This document shows, piece by piece, positions 37,230 through 48,926 of a DNA stretch of 64,000 nucleotides. The translations under genes were made by a program, and so were the position numbers. The notes below the pieces were generated by a model, which was not told the origin of the DNA, searched no databases, and saw nothing but the letters and a program-made list of their open reading frames with translations. This DNA comes from Gordonia iterans (GTDB lineage Bacteria; Actinomycetota; Actinomycetes; Mycobacteriales; Mycobacteriaceae): contig NZ_CP027433.1 in NCBI RefSeq assembly GCF_002993285.1, forward strand, positions 3,348,001 through 3,412,000. Direction: 5' to 3'. Position 1 is the stretch's first letter, and each line of letters starts with the position of its first letter.

Positions 37230-37260
37230 CCTACGGAACCGTAACCTACGGCATCGTAGG
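37230..37260 (-). promoter_or_regulatory. Double palindromic operator upstream of the reductase
   Basis: CCTACG-GAAC-CGTAAC (37230-37245) and CCTACG-GCAT-CGTAGG (37245-37260) share one base, the same 15-bp phasing as the array at 35980-36025. It is 43 bp upstream of the reductase ATG. Confidence 0.75.
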
Positions 37261-37297
37261 GGAACAAAACGCGCGACGCCGCCGCGGGCGCCGTCGC

Positions 37298-37828
37298 TCA
37301 GAGCAGTTCCAGCAGGAAGGGCAGTTCCTGCGTCGCGTACCACCCTAAATCGTGATCCTCGGCGTCGCCCAGCGCGAGCTCGGCATCCTCGTCGCCGAGG
37401 TCGGCCGCATCGACGCAGGCGGCGGCCGTTCGCACTGCGGGTTCGGCCTCGGCACCGTCGACGTGCACGGCGACCACCTGATCCATCGCGACCGGTCCGG
37501 AAACCTTCACCACCGCGTCGTCCAGGTCCGGTCGCGGTGTCGCTTCGGGCACCTCGGCGACCACCACCACCCGACGCACCGGCAGGGCCTGCCCGCCGTC
37601 GACGACGGCGCTGGGCGTGCTCTCCAGGCCGTCCGCGGCCAGCAGCCGCAGCGACGCCCGCGCCGCCTCGCGCAACGCCACCTCCGAGAGCTCTTCGTCG
37701 TCGCCGGCCGTGTAGGCCTCCCGCAAGCCCGGAGTCAGCGCGAAACCGGTACCGCCCAGCGGCATCCACCTGCCGTCGTCGACCAGTCGCTGGACCCCGG
37801 CGAGGGTCGCGGGCAGATACACCCTCAT
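37298..37828 (-). CDS. Conserved actinobacterial protein (Rv3231c/DUF6912-like)
   Basis: 176-residue soluble protein beginning MRVYLPATLAGVQRL and with an acidic C-terminal half ending DHDLGWYATQELPFLLELL. The start overlaps the upstream wax-ester-synthase-like stop (ATGA), so the two are coupled. Position matches Rv3231c. No catalytic motif recognised. Confidence 0.75.
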   Translation of the reverse strand: MRVYLPATLAGVQRLVDDGRWMPLGGTGFALTPGLREAYTAGDDEELSEVALREAARASLRLLAADGLESTPSAVVDGGQALPVRRVVVVAEVPEATPRPDLDDAVVKVSGPVAMDQVVAVHVDGAEAEPAVRTAAACVDAADLGDEDAELALGDAEDHDLGWYATQELPFLLELL

Positions 37829-39294
37829 GAATCGGCACCTCCGTCGTCGTGCGGCCGGCCCGTCGCCGGCCGCTGCGGGAAGCCGCCGGTGCGCAGCTCC
37901 TCGATCGAATCGCGCACATACCCGGCCATCGCCGGGAGATCACCGACCACGTTCCGGTCGGCCAGGAAGGCGAACTCGACGTCGTCGCGGTATTCGTTGA
38001 CGCTGATCGCCAGCGCGCGCTGCCCGCTGAGCGACGGCACCGTGTACAGGGACACCACCGGGACACCGACCACGTAGCGCTCGGCGATGCGCCGCCCACC
38101 CATGCTGATCGGTACGTTGTACGAACGCTGGAAGAGGCTGTTGAACACGCGGGTCGAGAGATCGGCCAGCGGGACCACGCCCAGTTCCGGGAGCATCGGG
38201 CGCAATCCCGGGGTCAACCGGCGCGGCGACTGGGAATAGCGGTCGGCCAGTCCGGCCACCTGCATCAGGCGCACCGCCGGCGCGTCCTCGCCGACCGGCA
38301 GATCGGTGACGAACTCGGCGCGCCCCACGCAGATCCAGCCACCCTCGCCGCCGCTGTCGGCCACCGGTTCGCGGGCGCCGAGCGGCAGCACCGCGCGCAC
38401 CGTCTCGCCGTGCCCGATCGAATCCTTCACCGAGAGGGTCCAGCGGCGCATGACCCCGGTGATGATGCCCAGCACGACGTCGTTGAAGCTGCACTCGAAG
38501 CGCTCGGCGATCGTCAGGCACTCCGCACGCGAGACCGACGCGAAGGTGAACAGCCGCGCCGAGGTGGCGCCGGAGTTCAGCGGGCTGTCTGGCGCGGTGT
38601 TCACCAGCTGTTGCACGGTGCTGCCCACGAAGCGCGCCGACCGGTCCGCCAGGGTCAGCAGATCCGCGATCGGACCGCTCCCCCGGAAGATCGAATCGAC
38701 CAGTTCGCCGGGCCGCGCCATCGCCTCGGTGAGCGCCCCGATGGTCACGCTCCGGCGACCCGGGCGGGCTCCCGGCATCCAGAGCGCGTCCGGCAGTCGC
38801 GGTGACTCCGGGGTCTCGTCGGTGATCACCTCGCTGATCTCGCACCGATCCCCGCCGAGCAGACACCGGTGCGTCTTGGTGAGGATCGCCAGCCGACCGC
38901 CCGACAGGCCCTCGATCAGATACATCTCCCACAGCGGCCGGTCGCGGTCCAGGGGCCGCGAGATCACCCGGGCGACCAGTTCCTGCAGCTGATCGTCACC
39001 GCCCGGTTGCGGCAGCGCCGAGAGCCGGATGTGAAAAGTGATGTCGAAATCGGGGTCGTCCACCCACAGCGGACGGGCCAGCCCGAGCGTGACCTCGGTG
39101 ACCACCTGGCGATAGCGGGGCAACCGCTGCAGCCGATTCTCCACCGTCGCCGTCAGCCGCGAATAGTCCAGACGCGGCTGGCCCGTCGGGGCCTGGGCCG
39201 GATCCAGAATCAGCAGGGTGCCCAGATGAGTCGTCCTGCCCGACCCGTCCAGGAAGTAGTACATCGCGTCGTCCGGCGACAATCGATTCACCAT
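37825..39294 (-). CDS. Wax ester synthase/DGAT-family protein with degenerate active site
   Basis: 489-residue protein of the WS/DGAT family, whose members make triacylglycerol or wax esters at the membrane. N-terminal MVNRLSPDDAMYYFLDG, FHIRLSALPQPGGDDQL, PLWEMYLIEGL and the C-terminal NVPISMGG block place it in the family. The catalytic HHxxxDG is altered: HRCLLGG at residues 142-148, so the second His (the general base) is Arg143 and the Asp is Gly. M. tuberculosis carries Tgs3/Rv3233c here. Acyltransfer by the usual mechanism is doubtful. Coupled to the downstream gene. Confidence 0.85.
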   Translation of the reverse strand: MVNRLSPDDAMYYFLDGSGRTTHLGTLLILDPAQAPTGQPRLDYSRLTATVENRLQRLPRYRQVVTEVTLGLARPLWVDDPDFDITFHIRLSALPQPGGDDQLQELVARVISRPLDRDRPLWEMYLIEGLSGGRLAILTKTHRCLLGGDRCEISEVITDETPESPRLPDALWMPGARPGRRSVTIGALTEAMARPGELVDSIFRGSGPIADLLTLADRSARFVGSTVQQLVNTAPDSPLNSGATSARLFTFASVSRAECLTIAERFECSFNDVVLGIITGVMRRWTLSVKDSIGHGETVRAVLPLGAREPVADSGGEGGWICVGRAEFVTDLPVGEDAPAVRLMQVAGLADRYSQSPRRLTPGLRPMLPELGVVPLADLSTRVFNSLFQRSYNVPISMGGRRIAERYVVGVPVVSLYTVPSLSGQRALAISVNEYRDDVEFAFLADRNVVGDLPAMAGYVRDSIEELRTGGFPQRPATGRPHDDGGADS

Positions 39295-39409
39295 GGTGAG
39301 TCGATGATAGTTCCGGCGGCGCGCGGACGCGCAGATCGGGCCGGACTCCGCACCACCGGGCACCGCGGCGGCCACGGATGGTGCCCCAGGCGCGCGGCCG
39401 GCGCCCGGA

Positions 39410-39847
39410 TCACAGGATCGCGAACTCGGCGATCACCCAGCGCTCGGCGCCTCGCCGGGTCCGGCGTTCCAGCCTCCCCGCGCACGCCCGCACCCGCGGC
39501 CCGCGCTCGAAGGAGCCGAAGAACTCGGCCGACGACGCCGACCGGAGTTGCACGTGCACTCGCAGCAGTCGCGCGCATTCGGCGGCCTCGGCGGCGACGC
39601 CGCGCTGCAGCATCGCACCGATCTGCGTCAGCACCGTCTCGTCGACGTCTCCGGCCAGCAGGCCGCGCGGCCGCCGTCCGTCGAGCACCTCGAGCGTGCG
39701 GGCCAGCGCGACGACCGCGCACGCCCGGGCGGCCGTGGCGGTCTGCACACCGGGCGGCGACGCGATGTCCGGCGGCGCCCCGACCGTGGGCAACGCCCCG
39801 GTGTCCGGCGGCGCCTCGGGCTGGAGTTCGAGCAGTGTCCCCCTCAT
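39410..39847 (-). CDS. Rv3235/DUF6459-like protein
   Basis: 145-residue actinobacterial protein with a Pro/Ala-rich N-terminus and a conserved core RTLEVLDGRRPRGLL. ATG at MRGTLLELQPE is preferred; an earlier in-frame codon adds Cys-containing residues without obvious conservation. It lies downstream of secA1 on the same strand. In this family such proteins are often encoded beside secA. Function unknown. Confidence 0.75.
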   Translation of the reverse strand: MRGTLLELQPEAPPDTGALPTVGAPPDIASPPGVQTATAARACAVVALARTLEVLDGRRPRGLLAGDVDETVLTQIGAMLQRGVAAEAAECARLLRVHVQLRSASSAEFFGSFERGPRVRACAGRLERRTRRGAERWVIAEFAIL

Positions 39848-39965
39848 GCACAGTCCGACGCAGCGGAACCCGTTTCGGTTCCACGACACGCCGGATCCGC
39901 GCGGAATCCGTCACACGTGGAGCGCGCCGGGCCGTCCCCGGCTCGGTTCAGCGCCGTCGTGCCTG

Positions 39966-42734
<2,769 letters not shown>

Positions 42735-42761
42735 GGTCCTACAGTCCCCATCGGTCGTGAG

Positions 42762-42801
42762 CAGAAAGAATCCGGCCTGCACTGTGGGTGCAGACCGGAT
42801 T
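42762..42801 (-). terminator. Rho-independent terminator of hpf
   Basis: 13-bp stem (AATCCGGTCTGCA / TGCAGGCCGGATT, one G-U pair) followed on the minus strand by CTTTCTGC, between the hpf stop and the secA1 start. Confidence 0.8.
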
Positions 42802-42831
42802 CCATCGTACTCGTAGGCTCAGACTCCGCCG

Positions 42832-43569
42832 TCAGGCCAGGCGGATGAGGCCGTAGTCGAAGGCGTGCCGCCGGTAGACGACGGACGGCTTGTCGGTCTC
42901 CTTGTCCTGGAACAAGAAGAAGTCGTGGCCGACGAGCTCCATCTCGTAGAGCGCATCGTCGACGGTCATCGGCACCGCATCGTGGTCCTTGATGCGAACC
43001 ACCTGCCCGGGCTCGTACGGCTCCACGCCGTCGTCCCATCTGGCCTCGGCCTCGTCGAGGGTCTCCGGCGACGGATCGTCGACGAGCGCGCCGGGCGCGG
43101 TGGCCTCGGCGAGCGACACCGGACGGCCCGGCCCGTTCTTGCGGATCCGCTTGCGCGCATTGGCCCGGCGCAGCTGCTTCTGCAGCTTGTCGGCGACCAG
43201 TTCCGTGGCGGCGTAGAAGTTCTCACCGCTGGCCTGGGCGCGGACGACTGGTCCGTCGCACCGCGCGGTCACCTCCACCACCTGCGCCTGCTTCTGCAGC
43301 CGGCGGTTCGGTTCGTGGTAGAGGACCACCTCGAAACGGGTGATGGACGGATCGAAACGCTCCAGCCGGGCGAGCTTGTCGCCGACATAGAGGCGGAAGT
43401 GATCGGGGATCACCACGTTGCGCCCGTTGTAGACGACCTCCGCGTTCGGCTGCGCGGGTTCGGAGACCTCTTGGACATGTGCGGGCCGCTCGAAGGCCCC
43501 GCTGATCTCGGCTGCGGTGGGGGCGGGACCCTTCGGCTCCCGCTGTCCTTTGCGATGGATGACCGTCAT
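42832..43569 (-). CDS. hpf: Long-type ribosome hibernation-promoting factor
   Basis: 245-residue long HPF (Rv3241c-like) that stabilises inactive 70S ribosomes in stationary phase. The S30AE RNA-binding domain covers about residues 45-140 (VIPDHFRLYVGDKLARLERF, ATELVADKLQKQLRRANARK) and the C-terminal dimerization domain about 185-243 (HDFFLFQDKETDKPSVVYRR). A GGAGGAGGTAGTCG site precedes the ATG. About 280 bp of leader contains a possible seven-residue upstream peptide. Confidence 0.95.
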   Translation of the reverse strand: MTVIHRKGQREPKGPAPTAAEISGAFERPAHVQEVSEPAQPNAEVVYNGRNVVIPDHFRLYVGDKLARLERFDPSITRFEVVLYHEPNRRLQKQAQVVEVTARCDGPVVRAQASGENFYAATELVADKLQKQLRRANARKRIRKNGPGRPVSLAEATAPGALVDDPSPETLDEAEARWDDGVEPYEPGQVVRIKDHDAVPMTVDDALYEMELVGHDFFLFQDKETDKPSVVYRRHAFDYGLIRLA

Positions 43570-43731
43570 CGACTACCTCCTCCGATCGCTCCGGCTGGGA
43601 CGAGCACCCACGCCGAAGGTTATTCGCTTGCCGCACAAGGGATTTGCGCGGCTCATTCGCCAGCGAATCCCGCAGCACAGACGGGTGATCCTCACCGGGC
43701 TCGACGAACCTCAGCGCCGGGCGAAGGACCC

Positions 43732-43755
43732 TCACCTCCTGCACCTGATGTTCAT
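43732..43755 (-). CDS. Possible leader peptide MNIRCRR in the hpf 5' region
   Basis: Seven-codon ORF ending TGA with a well-placed GGAAGGGAC site. A plausible -10 TAACGT lies shortly upstream. Two rare-type Arg AGG codons precede the stop. It is about 160 nt upstream of hpf. It may be a regulatory peptide or chance; nothing confirms translation. Confidence 0.3.
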   Translation of the reverse strand: MNIRCRR

Positions 43756-43849
43756 CACTGTCCCTTCCGACGTTATCCTCTTCGCCGCGGCTTGACCACA
43801 TTTCGGCAGGACAGGCGGGACCTTGGTCCGTCCCGGCCGGGACCACCGA

Positions 43850-44542
43850 CTACGCGGTCGCAAGCACCGCGACGCCGGCCACGCCGACGCCCCGGGACCG
43901 CAGGGCCCGCACCGCCGTCGCCGCCGTCGCACCGGTGGTCAGGACGTCGTCGATCAACAGCGTCGTCACAGCGCCCGCCGGTGCGCGCAACACCCAGGGA
44001 GGCACGTCGCCCGGCACGCTCACCGCACCGCTCAGATTCGCCAGCCGCGCCCCGGCCGTCAGCCCCGCGGAGTCCCGCGTCCACCCCGCGGTCCGCAGCG
44101 CCGGGACCACCGTGACCCGCGGCCCCAGGGCGGCTGCGGCCGCCCGGGCGATCGCGGTGACCGGATCTCCGCCCCGCCGACGGGCCGCCCACGCCCGGGT
44201 CGGTGCGGGCACCAGCACCAGCCGCCGCGCCGGCGGATACGCCTCCCACCGGGCCAGCGTCACCAGACCGCGCGCCAGCACGCCGCCCAGCACCGGGACC
44301 AGATCTGTGCGCCGATGCTCCTTCACGCCCACCACGGCGCCGCGCAGCGGGCCGCGATAGCGGCCCATCCCCCACGCCGGCACCGGCAGGGCGACCCGCG
44401 GCGAGAGGACGACGGGGTCGTCGTGCACCGCCGCCGCACACCTCGCGCACCAACCGTCGCCCGGCCTACCGCAGCCGCCGCACTCGAGCGGCAGCGCCAG
44501 CTCCAGAGCCGCCGCCAGCACCTCCCGCAGTCCCCCGACCAT
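43850..44542 (-). CDS. ComF/GntX-family phosphoribosyltransferase-like protein
   Basis: 230-residue ComF-like protein. An N-terminal zinc-finger-like CGGCGRPGDGWCARC is followed by a PRTase domain with the PRPP loop LLIDDVLTTGATA. Family members are linked to DNA uptake, but in actinobacteria the function is unclear. It sits in the conserved hpf-comF-lpqB order (Rv3241c-Rv3244c), 48 bp after lpqB. ATG at MVGGLREVL; a GTG five codons upstream is possible. Confidence 0.88.
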   Translation of the reverse strand: MVGGLREVLAAALELALPLECGGCGRPGDGWCARCAAAVHDDPVVLSPRVALPVPAWGMGRYRGPLRGAVVGVKEHRRTDLVPVLGGVLARGLVTLARWEAYPPARRLVLVPAPTRAWAARRRGGDPVTAIARAAAAALGPRVTVVPALRTAGWTRDSAGLTAGARLANLSGAVSVPGDVPPWVLRAPAGAVTTLLIDDVLTTGATAATAVRALRSRGVGVAGVAVLATA

Positions 44543-44590
44543 GCGTTCATGGTGCACCCGCCCAGGCGCCGTGTCGAGGACGGTCCGCCG

Positions 44591-46372
44591 TCAGCCCGCC
44601 TGGGTCACCGGCACCGCGCCGTCGCCCACGTCCCCGGCCTCGGTCCAGTACTGATCGGGCGAACCCGGGGCGGTGCCGAGCTCCATCACGGTCCGGCTGT
44701 CGGCCGCGTACACCTTGGACCGGGTCGCGGCGACCGAGCGCACCGGCGGCTTCAGGTTGCCCGACACCAGTTCCACCGCCGGCTGTCCGGACACCGGTAT
44801 GCGCATCACCGGAGCATCGATGCCGGCGCGCGCCAGATAGATCGTCGTCACGCCGCCCCACGCGATCGACACCACCGGAGCGTCGATCCCGTACGCCGCG
44901 ACGTACGCACCGGTCAGTGCCGGAACGCCGCGGTCGTTGGTGGCCAGTGCCGCCAGCAGCACGCGGCCGCCGACCACCAGGGCGGCCCGCACCCCGTCCG
45001 GAGACACCTTGAACGACGTGATCGGGCCGTCGTCCACCTCGGCGACCTGGCTGACGTCGAGGGGCACCACCCGGGCGCCCGGTCCCTCCGCCGCAGCCGT
45101 CCACTGGATCGGGCGGCCGTCGACCAGTGCGAAGCCGGTGTCGGTCGTCGCACCGAAGCTCGGCGAAGTGATCTCCTCGCCGGAGGTCACCTCGCTCACG
45201 CCGCCGCCGTAGAGCCCCTGCAGCAGCACCTGGCGGCCGGCGCGCGCGGCCACCGCCGCGACTCGCGCCTGGTTCGCCGAGATCGCCGCCGCCACCAGGT
45301 CGTTTGCGGTGCCCAACGGCCCGCCCACCGGGGCGGTCCCGGTCGCCGTGACCCGGAGCAGCGCGTCGCGCACCACGTGCAGCGGAACATCGCCCGTGTC
45401 CGGCTCCGGGTCGAAGGCCATGACGTCGGCGGTGCGCCAGCCGTCGGCGCGCTCGGGGATCAGCGCCCCGCCGTCGGCGTTGAGGAGGTAGGTGCCGCGC
45501 ACCCCGGCTCGGTCGAGCGTCCAGATCACCTGGGCGGCCAGCACCGTCCGGCTGCGGGTGTCGGCGTCGCCGAGGCCGTTGAGATTCACCGTGATCGTGT
45601 CGCCGTCGTGCACCACCGGACCCCGCAGTTCCACGTCGCGTCCCGCCGCGGTCTCCACCGCGCCGTTGAGGTCGGGCGACGGCCCGGCCAGCAGCCGCCG
45701 CACCAGTTCGGTGGGGTCGATCGCGGCACCGAACAGCCACCGCGGATCGCCGGCCAGCCGTGTCGCCGTCCGGTCCGGGTAGTAGAGCTCGGCGAGCCGG
45801 AACGTCGAGTCGAATTGGGCGGTGTCGGTGATGGTGCCCGCAGGCACGTCGCCCTCGATCCGCCACGTACCGCCCGACCGGGTCAACAGCAACGGGATCA
45901 CCATCTCGCCCTCGCTCGGGGTCAGCTGGCCGATCGGGCTGAGGACGCCGATCTTCTCACCCACCATTCGCAGCCGCACCGCGCTCTCGTTGCGCTCATC
46001 GATCACCACATTCAGGTCGTTCAGCACCGTCTTGGGACCCTGGTCGTCCCAGCGCTCCGAACCGCCCGGAGTCAGGAAGCGCCGGGCGGCGCGATGCGCG
46101 TCAGCGGGATCTGCCATCGCCTTCACGAAGTTGCGGACCAGCGTCTCCGGATCGTCACCGCGCCCCGGCGACGGCACCAGGTTGGTCGGCACCGTCCGGC
46201 TGAACTCCTCGACCGGTTGCGGCGACGACGAGTCGGGGATCGCCACACAACCGGTCAGCGCCACCAGCGCGGCGATCAGCACGCCGAGCACCGCACCGCG
46301 CCTGCGCGGCCGTCCACGGGGCGCGGCGGTCGCGAACGGTCCGGGCTGCGTCGTCGGTCGGCGGATGCTCAT
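44591..46372 (-). CDS. lpqB: LpqB lipoprotein of the MtrAB system
   Basis: 593-residue lipoprotein. A long basic n-region is followed by the hydrophobic [17 protein letters not shown], the lipobox LTGC with Cys42. A GerMN-like domain lies at about residues 195-310 ([15 protein letters not shown]) and a beta-propeller-like C-terminal half follows. LpqB tunes MtrB activity at the membrane in mycobacteria. The ATG overlaps the mtrB stop (ATGA), fixing the start; longer in-frame reading would run into mtrB. Confidence 0.95.
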   Translation of the reverse strand: MSIRRPTTQPGPFATAAPRGRPRRRGAVLGVLIAALVALTGCVAIPDSSSPQPVEEFSRTVPTNLVPSPGRGDDPETLVRNFVKAMADPADAHRAARRFLTPGGSERWDDQGPKTVLNDLNVVIDERNESAVRLRMVGEKIGVLSPIGQLTPSEGEMVIPLLLTRSGGTWRIEGDVPAGTITDTAQFDSTFRLAELYYPDRTATRLAGDPRWLFGAAIDPTELVRRLLAGPSPDLNGAVETAAGRDVELRGPVVHDGDTITVNLNGLGDADTRSRTVLAAQVIWTLDRAGVRGTYLLNADGGALIPERADGWRTADVMAFDPEPDTGDVPLHVVRDALLRVTATGTAPVGGPLGTANDLVAAAISANQARVAAVAARAGRQVLLQGLYGGGVSEVTSGEEITSPSFGATTDTGFALVDGRPIQWTAAAEGPGARVVPLDVSQVAEVDDGPITSFKVSPDGVRAALVVGGRVLLAALATNDRGVPALTGAYVAAYGIDAPVVSIAWGGVTTIYLARAGIDAPVMRIPVSGQPAVELVSGNLKPPVRSVAATRSKVYAADSRTVMELGTAPGSPDQYWTEAGDVGDGAVPVTQAG

Positions 46373-47979
46373 CGGGACGATCCCCCGTTCGGGTTCAGCG
46401 GCAGCGGACTGCCGAGCAGCTTGTGGCCGCGCACCAGCGGCAGGGTGAGGCGGAAGCACGAGCCGACGCCCGGCTCGCCCGCGGCCTCCAGCCTGCCCTG
46501 GTGCAGACGCGCGTCCTCGATGCTGATCGCCAGACCCAGACCGGTGCCGCCGGATCGTCGTACCCGAGACGGATCCGAGCGCCAGAAGCGGTTGAAAACC
46601 AGCTTCTCCTCACCCGGCTTGAGACCGATGCCCCGGTCGCGCACGGTCACCGCCACAGCGTCGCCGTCCGAGCGCATCGTCAGGGTCACCGGCTCGCCTT
46701 CCCCGTGATCGATCGCGTTGGCCAGCAGATTCCGCAGAATGCGCTCGACCCGGCGCGGATCGATCTCGGCGAGCACCGGTTCCACCGGCAGGTCGACGAT
46801 CAGCTCGATCCCGGCCTCGGCCGCCAGCGGCTCCACCGTGGCCAGCGCGGCCTCGATCGGGATCGCCATGTCCATGCGTTCGGCGGCGAGCTCGGCCTGC
46901 CCGGCATCGTGCCGGGAGATCTCCAGCAGTTCGGTGAGCAGTGTCTCGAAGCGATCGAGCTCCTTGTCCAGGAGCTCGACGCTGCGGCGCTGGAGCGGGT
47001 CGAACTCGTCTCGGCCCTCGTAGAGCATGTCCGCGGCCATCCGCACGGTCGTGAGCGGCGTGCGCAGTTCGTGCGAGACATCGGAGGTGAACTGCCGCTG
47101 CAGGCCGCCGAACTCTTCCAGGTGCGTGATCTGCTTGGAGAGACTCTCGGCCATGTCGTTGAAGGAGACCGCGAGCATGGCGAACTCGTCCTCGCCGCGC
47201 ACCGGCATCCGCTCGCTGAGGCGGCCGTCGGCGAAGCGCACCGCGATCCGCGAGGCCGAGCGCAGCGGACCGACCACCTGCCGGGCGACCAGCCAGGCGA
47301 TCGCCGCGAGCAGACCGAGCAGCACCAGGCCGCCCACCATCAGCGTCGACCGCACCAGCGACACGGTGTTCTGCTCGCTCCCCATCGGGAAGATCATGTA
47401 CAGCTCCAGGTCGGGGATCCCCGCCTCGACCGGGGTCCCGACCACCAGCGCAGGCACGCGCTCGCCCCCGCGCTGGACCGTCGAATACTGGTAGGCCACC
47501 TGACCGCGGCCGACCATCTCGCGCAACTGCTCGGACACCTCGGCGACCGGGCCCGCCGAAGCGAGCGGCTCGCCGGTGCGGGTTGCGGGTACCAGCAGCA
47601 CGGTGTCGTAGGCGCCGGCACTCGACGTCGTCTGTGCGGCGTCGGTGTCCTGATCGATGAGCAGCGCCCGGGCCCGGGTGAGTCGGGTGGCCGTCGACGT
47701 GTTGGAGTTCGACGACGTCAGGACCCGTTCGACCAGCGCGCGCGAGCGCTCCAGCTGTCCCAGTGCCAGCGCCTGCTTGTCCTCCAGCAGCCGTCCGGTG
47801 ATCTGGCTGATCAACAGGAACCCGACGATCAGCAGCACGACGAACGAGAGCAGCAGCGTCGAGACGACGACGCGCAGTTGCAGGGAACGGCTCCAGACTG
47901 CGGCGAACGCGTGGCCGACGCCGGCGGCGGCGCGCTGAACGGACGCGAGGGAGCGGTTGACTCTCCGTCGATTGATCAC
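46369..47979 (-). CDS. mtrB: MtrB sensor histidine kinase
   Basis: 536-residue membrane kinase controlling cell-wall and division genes through MtrA. Membrane helices lie at about 38-59 and 213-233, with an extracytoplasmic sensor between. HAMP follows ([17 protein letters not shown]), then the HisKA helix [14 protein letters not shown] (His303), and ATPase boxes [14 protein letters not shown] and GGTGLGL. GTG start. The stop overlaps lpqB. 43 bp downstream of mtrA in the conserved mtrA-mtrB-lpqB order. Confidence 0.96.
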   Translation of the reverse strand: MINRRRVNRSLASVQRAAAGVGHAFAAVWSRSLQLRVVVSTLLLSFVVLLIVGFLLISQITGRLLEDKQALALGQLERSRALVERVLTSSNSNTSTATRLTRARALLIDQDTDAAQTTSSAGAYDTVLLVPATRTGEPLASAGPVAEVSEQLREMVGRGQVAYQYSTVQRGGERVPALVVGTPVEAGIPDLELYMIFPMGSEQNTVSLVRSTLMVGGLVLLGLLAAIAWLVARQVVGPLRSASRIAVRFADGRLSERMPVRGEDEFAMLAVSFNDMAESLSKQITHLEEFGGLQRQFTSDVSHELRTPLTTVRMAADMLYEGRDEFDPLQRRSVELLDKELDRFETLLTELLEISRHDAGQAELAAERMDMAIPIEAALATVEPLAAEAGIELIVDLPVEPVLAEIDPRRVERILRNLLANAIDHGEGEPVTLTMRSDGDAVAVTVRDRGIGLKPGEEKLVFNRFWRSDPSRVRRSGGTGLGLAISIEDARLHQGRLEAAGEPGVGSCFRLTLPLVRGHKLLGSPLPLNPNGGSSR

Positions 47980-48022
47980 GGTGTATCGATACTACGTGTG
48001 CGCGCGAGGTCGCCGGTCGGGA

Positions 48023-48709
48023 TTACGGGGGCCCGGCCTTGTAGCCGACGCCGCGCACGGTGAGCACGATCTCCGGGTTCTCCGGATCGGTCTCCACCTT
48101 GGCGCGCAGACGCTGCACGTGGACGTTCACCAGGCGGGTGTCCGCCGGGTGCCGGTAGCCCCACACCTGCTCCAGCAGCACGTCGCGGGTGAACACCTGG
48201 CGCGGCTTGCGCGCGAGCGCCACCAGCAGGTCGAACTCCAGCGGCGTGAGCGAGATCGGAATGCCGTCTCGGGTCACCTTGTGGGCGGGCACGTCGATCT
48301 CCACCGGTCCGATCGACAGCAGTTCCGCGGGCTCGTCGCCCTGTCGGCGCAGTCGCGCGCGGATCCGCGCGACGAGCTCCTTGTGCTTGAAGGGCTTCAC
48401 CATGTAGTCGTCGGCGCCCGACTCCAAGCCGAGGACCACGTCGACGGTGTCGGACTTGGCGGTGAGCATCACGATCGGCACGCCGGATTCGCCGCGGATG
48501 GCGCGGCACACGTCGATGCCGTTCATGCCGGGCAGCATCAGGTCGAGCAGGACCAGGTCGGGCCGCACTTCGCGCACGGCGGGGAGCGCCTGGGTGCCGT
48601 CGCCCACCACGAAGGGCTCGAAGCCCTCGTTGCGCAACGCGATGGTGAGCATCTCGGCGAGCGAGGCATCATCGTCGACGACCAGGATCCGGGGCTTCAT
48701 AGCGACCAT
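48023..48709 (-). CDS. mtrA: MtrA response regulator
   Basis: 228-residue OmpR/PhoB-type regulator, the same length as M. tuberculosis MtrA. Receiver domain: VDDD acidic pocket at 11-14, phospho-acceptor Asp56 in LLDLMLPG, and conserved TAKSD. The winged-helix C-terminal domain has LTPLEFDLLVALARKP and RHPADTRLVNVHVQRLR. ATG at MVAMKPRILV has AAGGTG upstream; an ATG three codons later is the alternative. Divergent here from tmk, with tandem palindromes between, whereas the two genes are co-directional in M. tuberculosis. Confidence 0.96.
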   Translation of the reverse strand: MVAMKPRILVVDDDASLAEMLTIALRNEGFEPFVVGDGTQALPAVREVRPDLVLLDLMLPGMNGIDVCRAIRGESGVPIVMLTAKSDTVDVVLGLESGADDYMVKPFKHKELVARIRARLRRQGDEPAELLSIGPVEIDVPAHKVTRDGIPISLTPLEFDLLVALARKPRQVFTRDVLLEQVWGYRHPADTRLVNVHVQRLRAKVETDPENPEIVLTVRGVGYKAGPP

Positions 48710-48792
48710 CGTGGCACCTTCTGGGCCTGATCTCCCGGACGACGCGCCGGGGCCACCGGGTGATCCGTCCTCTTGCCCCCGCACGACGGCGC

Positions 48793-48910
48793 CTGGTCGA
48801 GCGAAGTCGAGACCCCGCCCCGGCCGAGCACAACCCCACGCTGGTCGAGCGAAGTCGAGACCCCGCCCCGGCCGAGCACAACCCCACGCTGGTCGAGCGA
48901 AGTCGAGACC
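48793..48910. repeat. 48-bp tandem repeat with GGTCGAGCGAAGTCGAGACC palindrome
   Basis: Units start at 48793, 48841 and 48889 (2.5 copies, identical). Each begins CT followed by the imperfect palindrome GGTCGAGCGAAGTCGAGACC. The array ends 16 bp before the tmk ATG and lies 84 bp upstream of mtrA, so it occupies the shared promoter region. Confidence 0.95.
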
Positions 48911-48926
48911 ACCTACGATCACCGCC

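Noticed and set aside
46423-48063. A 546-codon plus-strand frame opposite mtrB
   Set aside because: It is antisense to a complete histidine kinase and shows no recognisable domain; a codon-composition artefact.
48793-48910. 48-bp repeats as a CRISPR array
   Set aside because: The intervening sequence is identical in each copy, so there are no unique spacers. It is a tandem duplication of a palindrome-containing unit.
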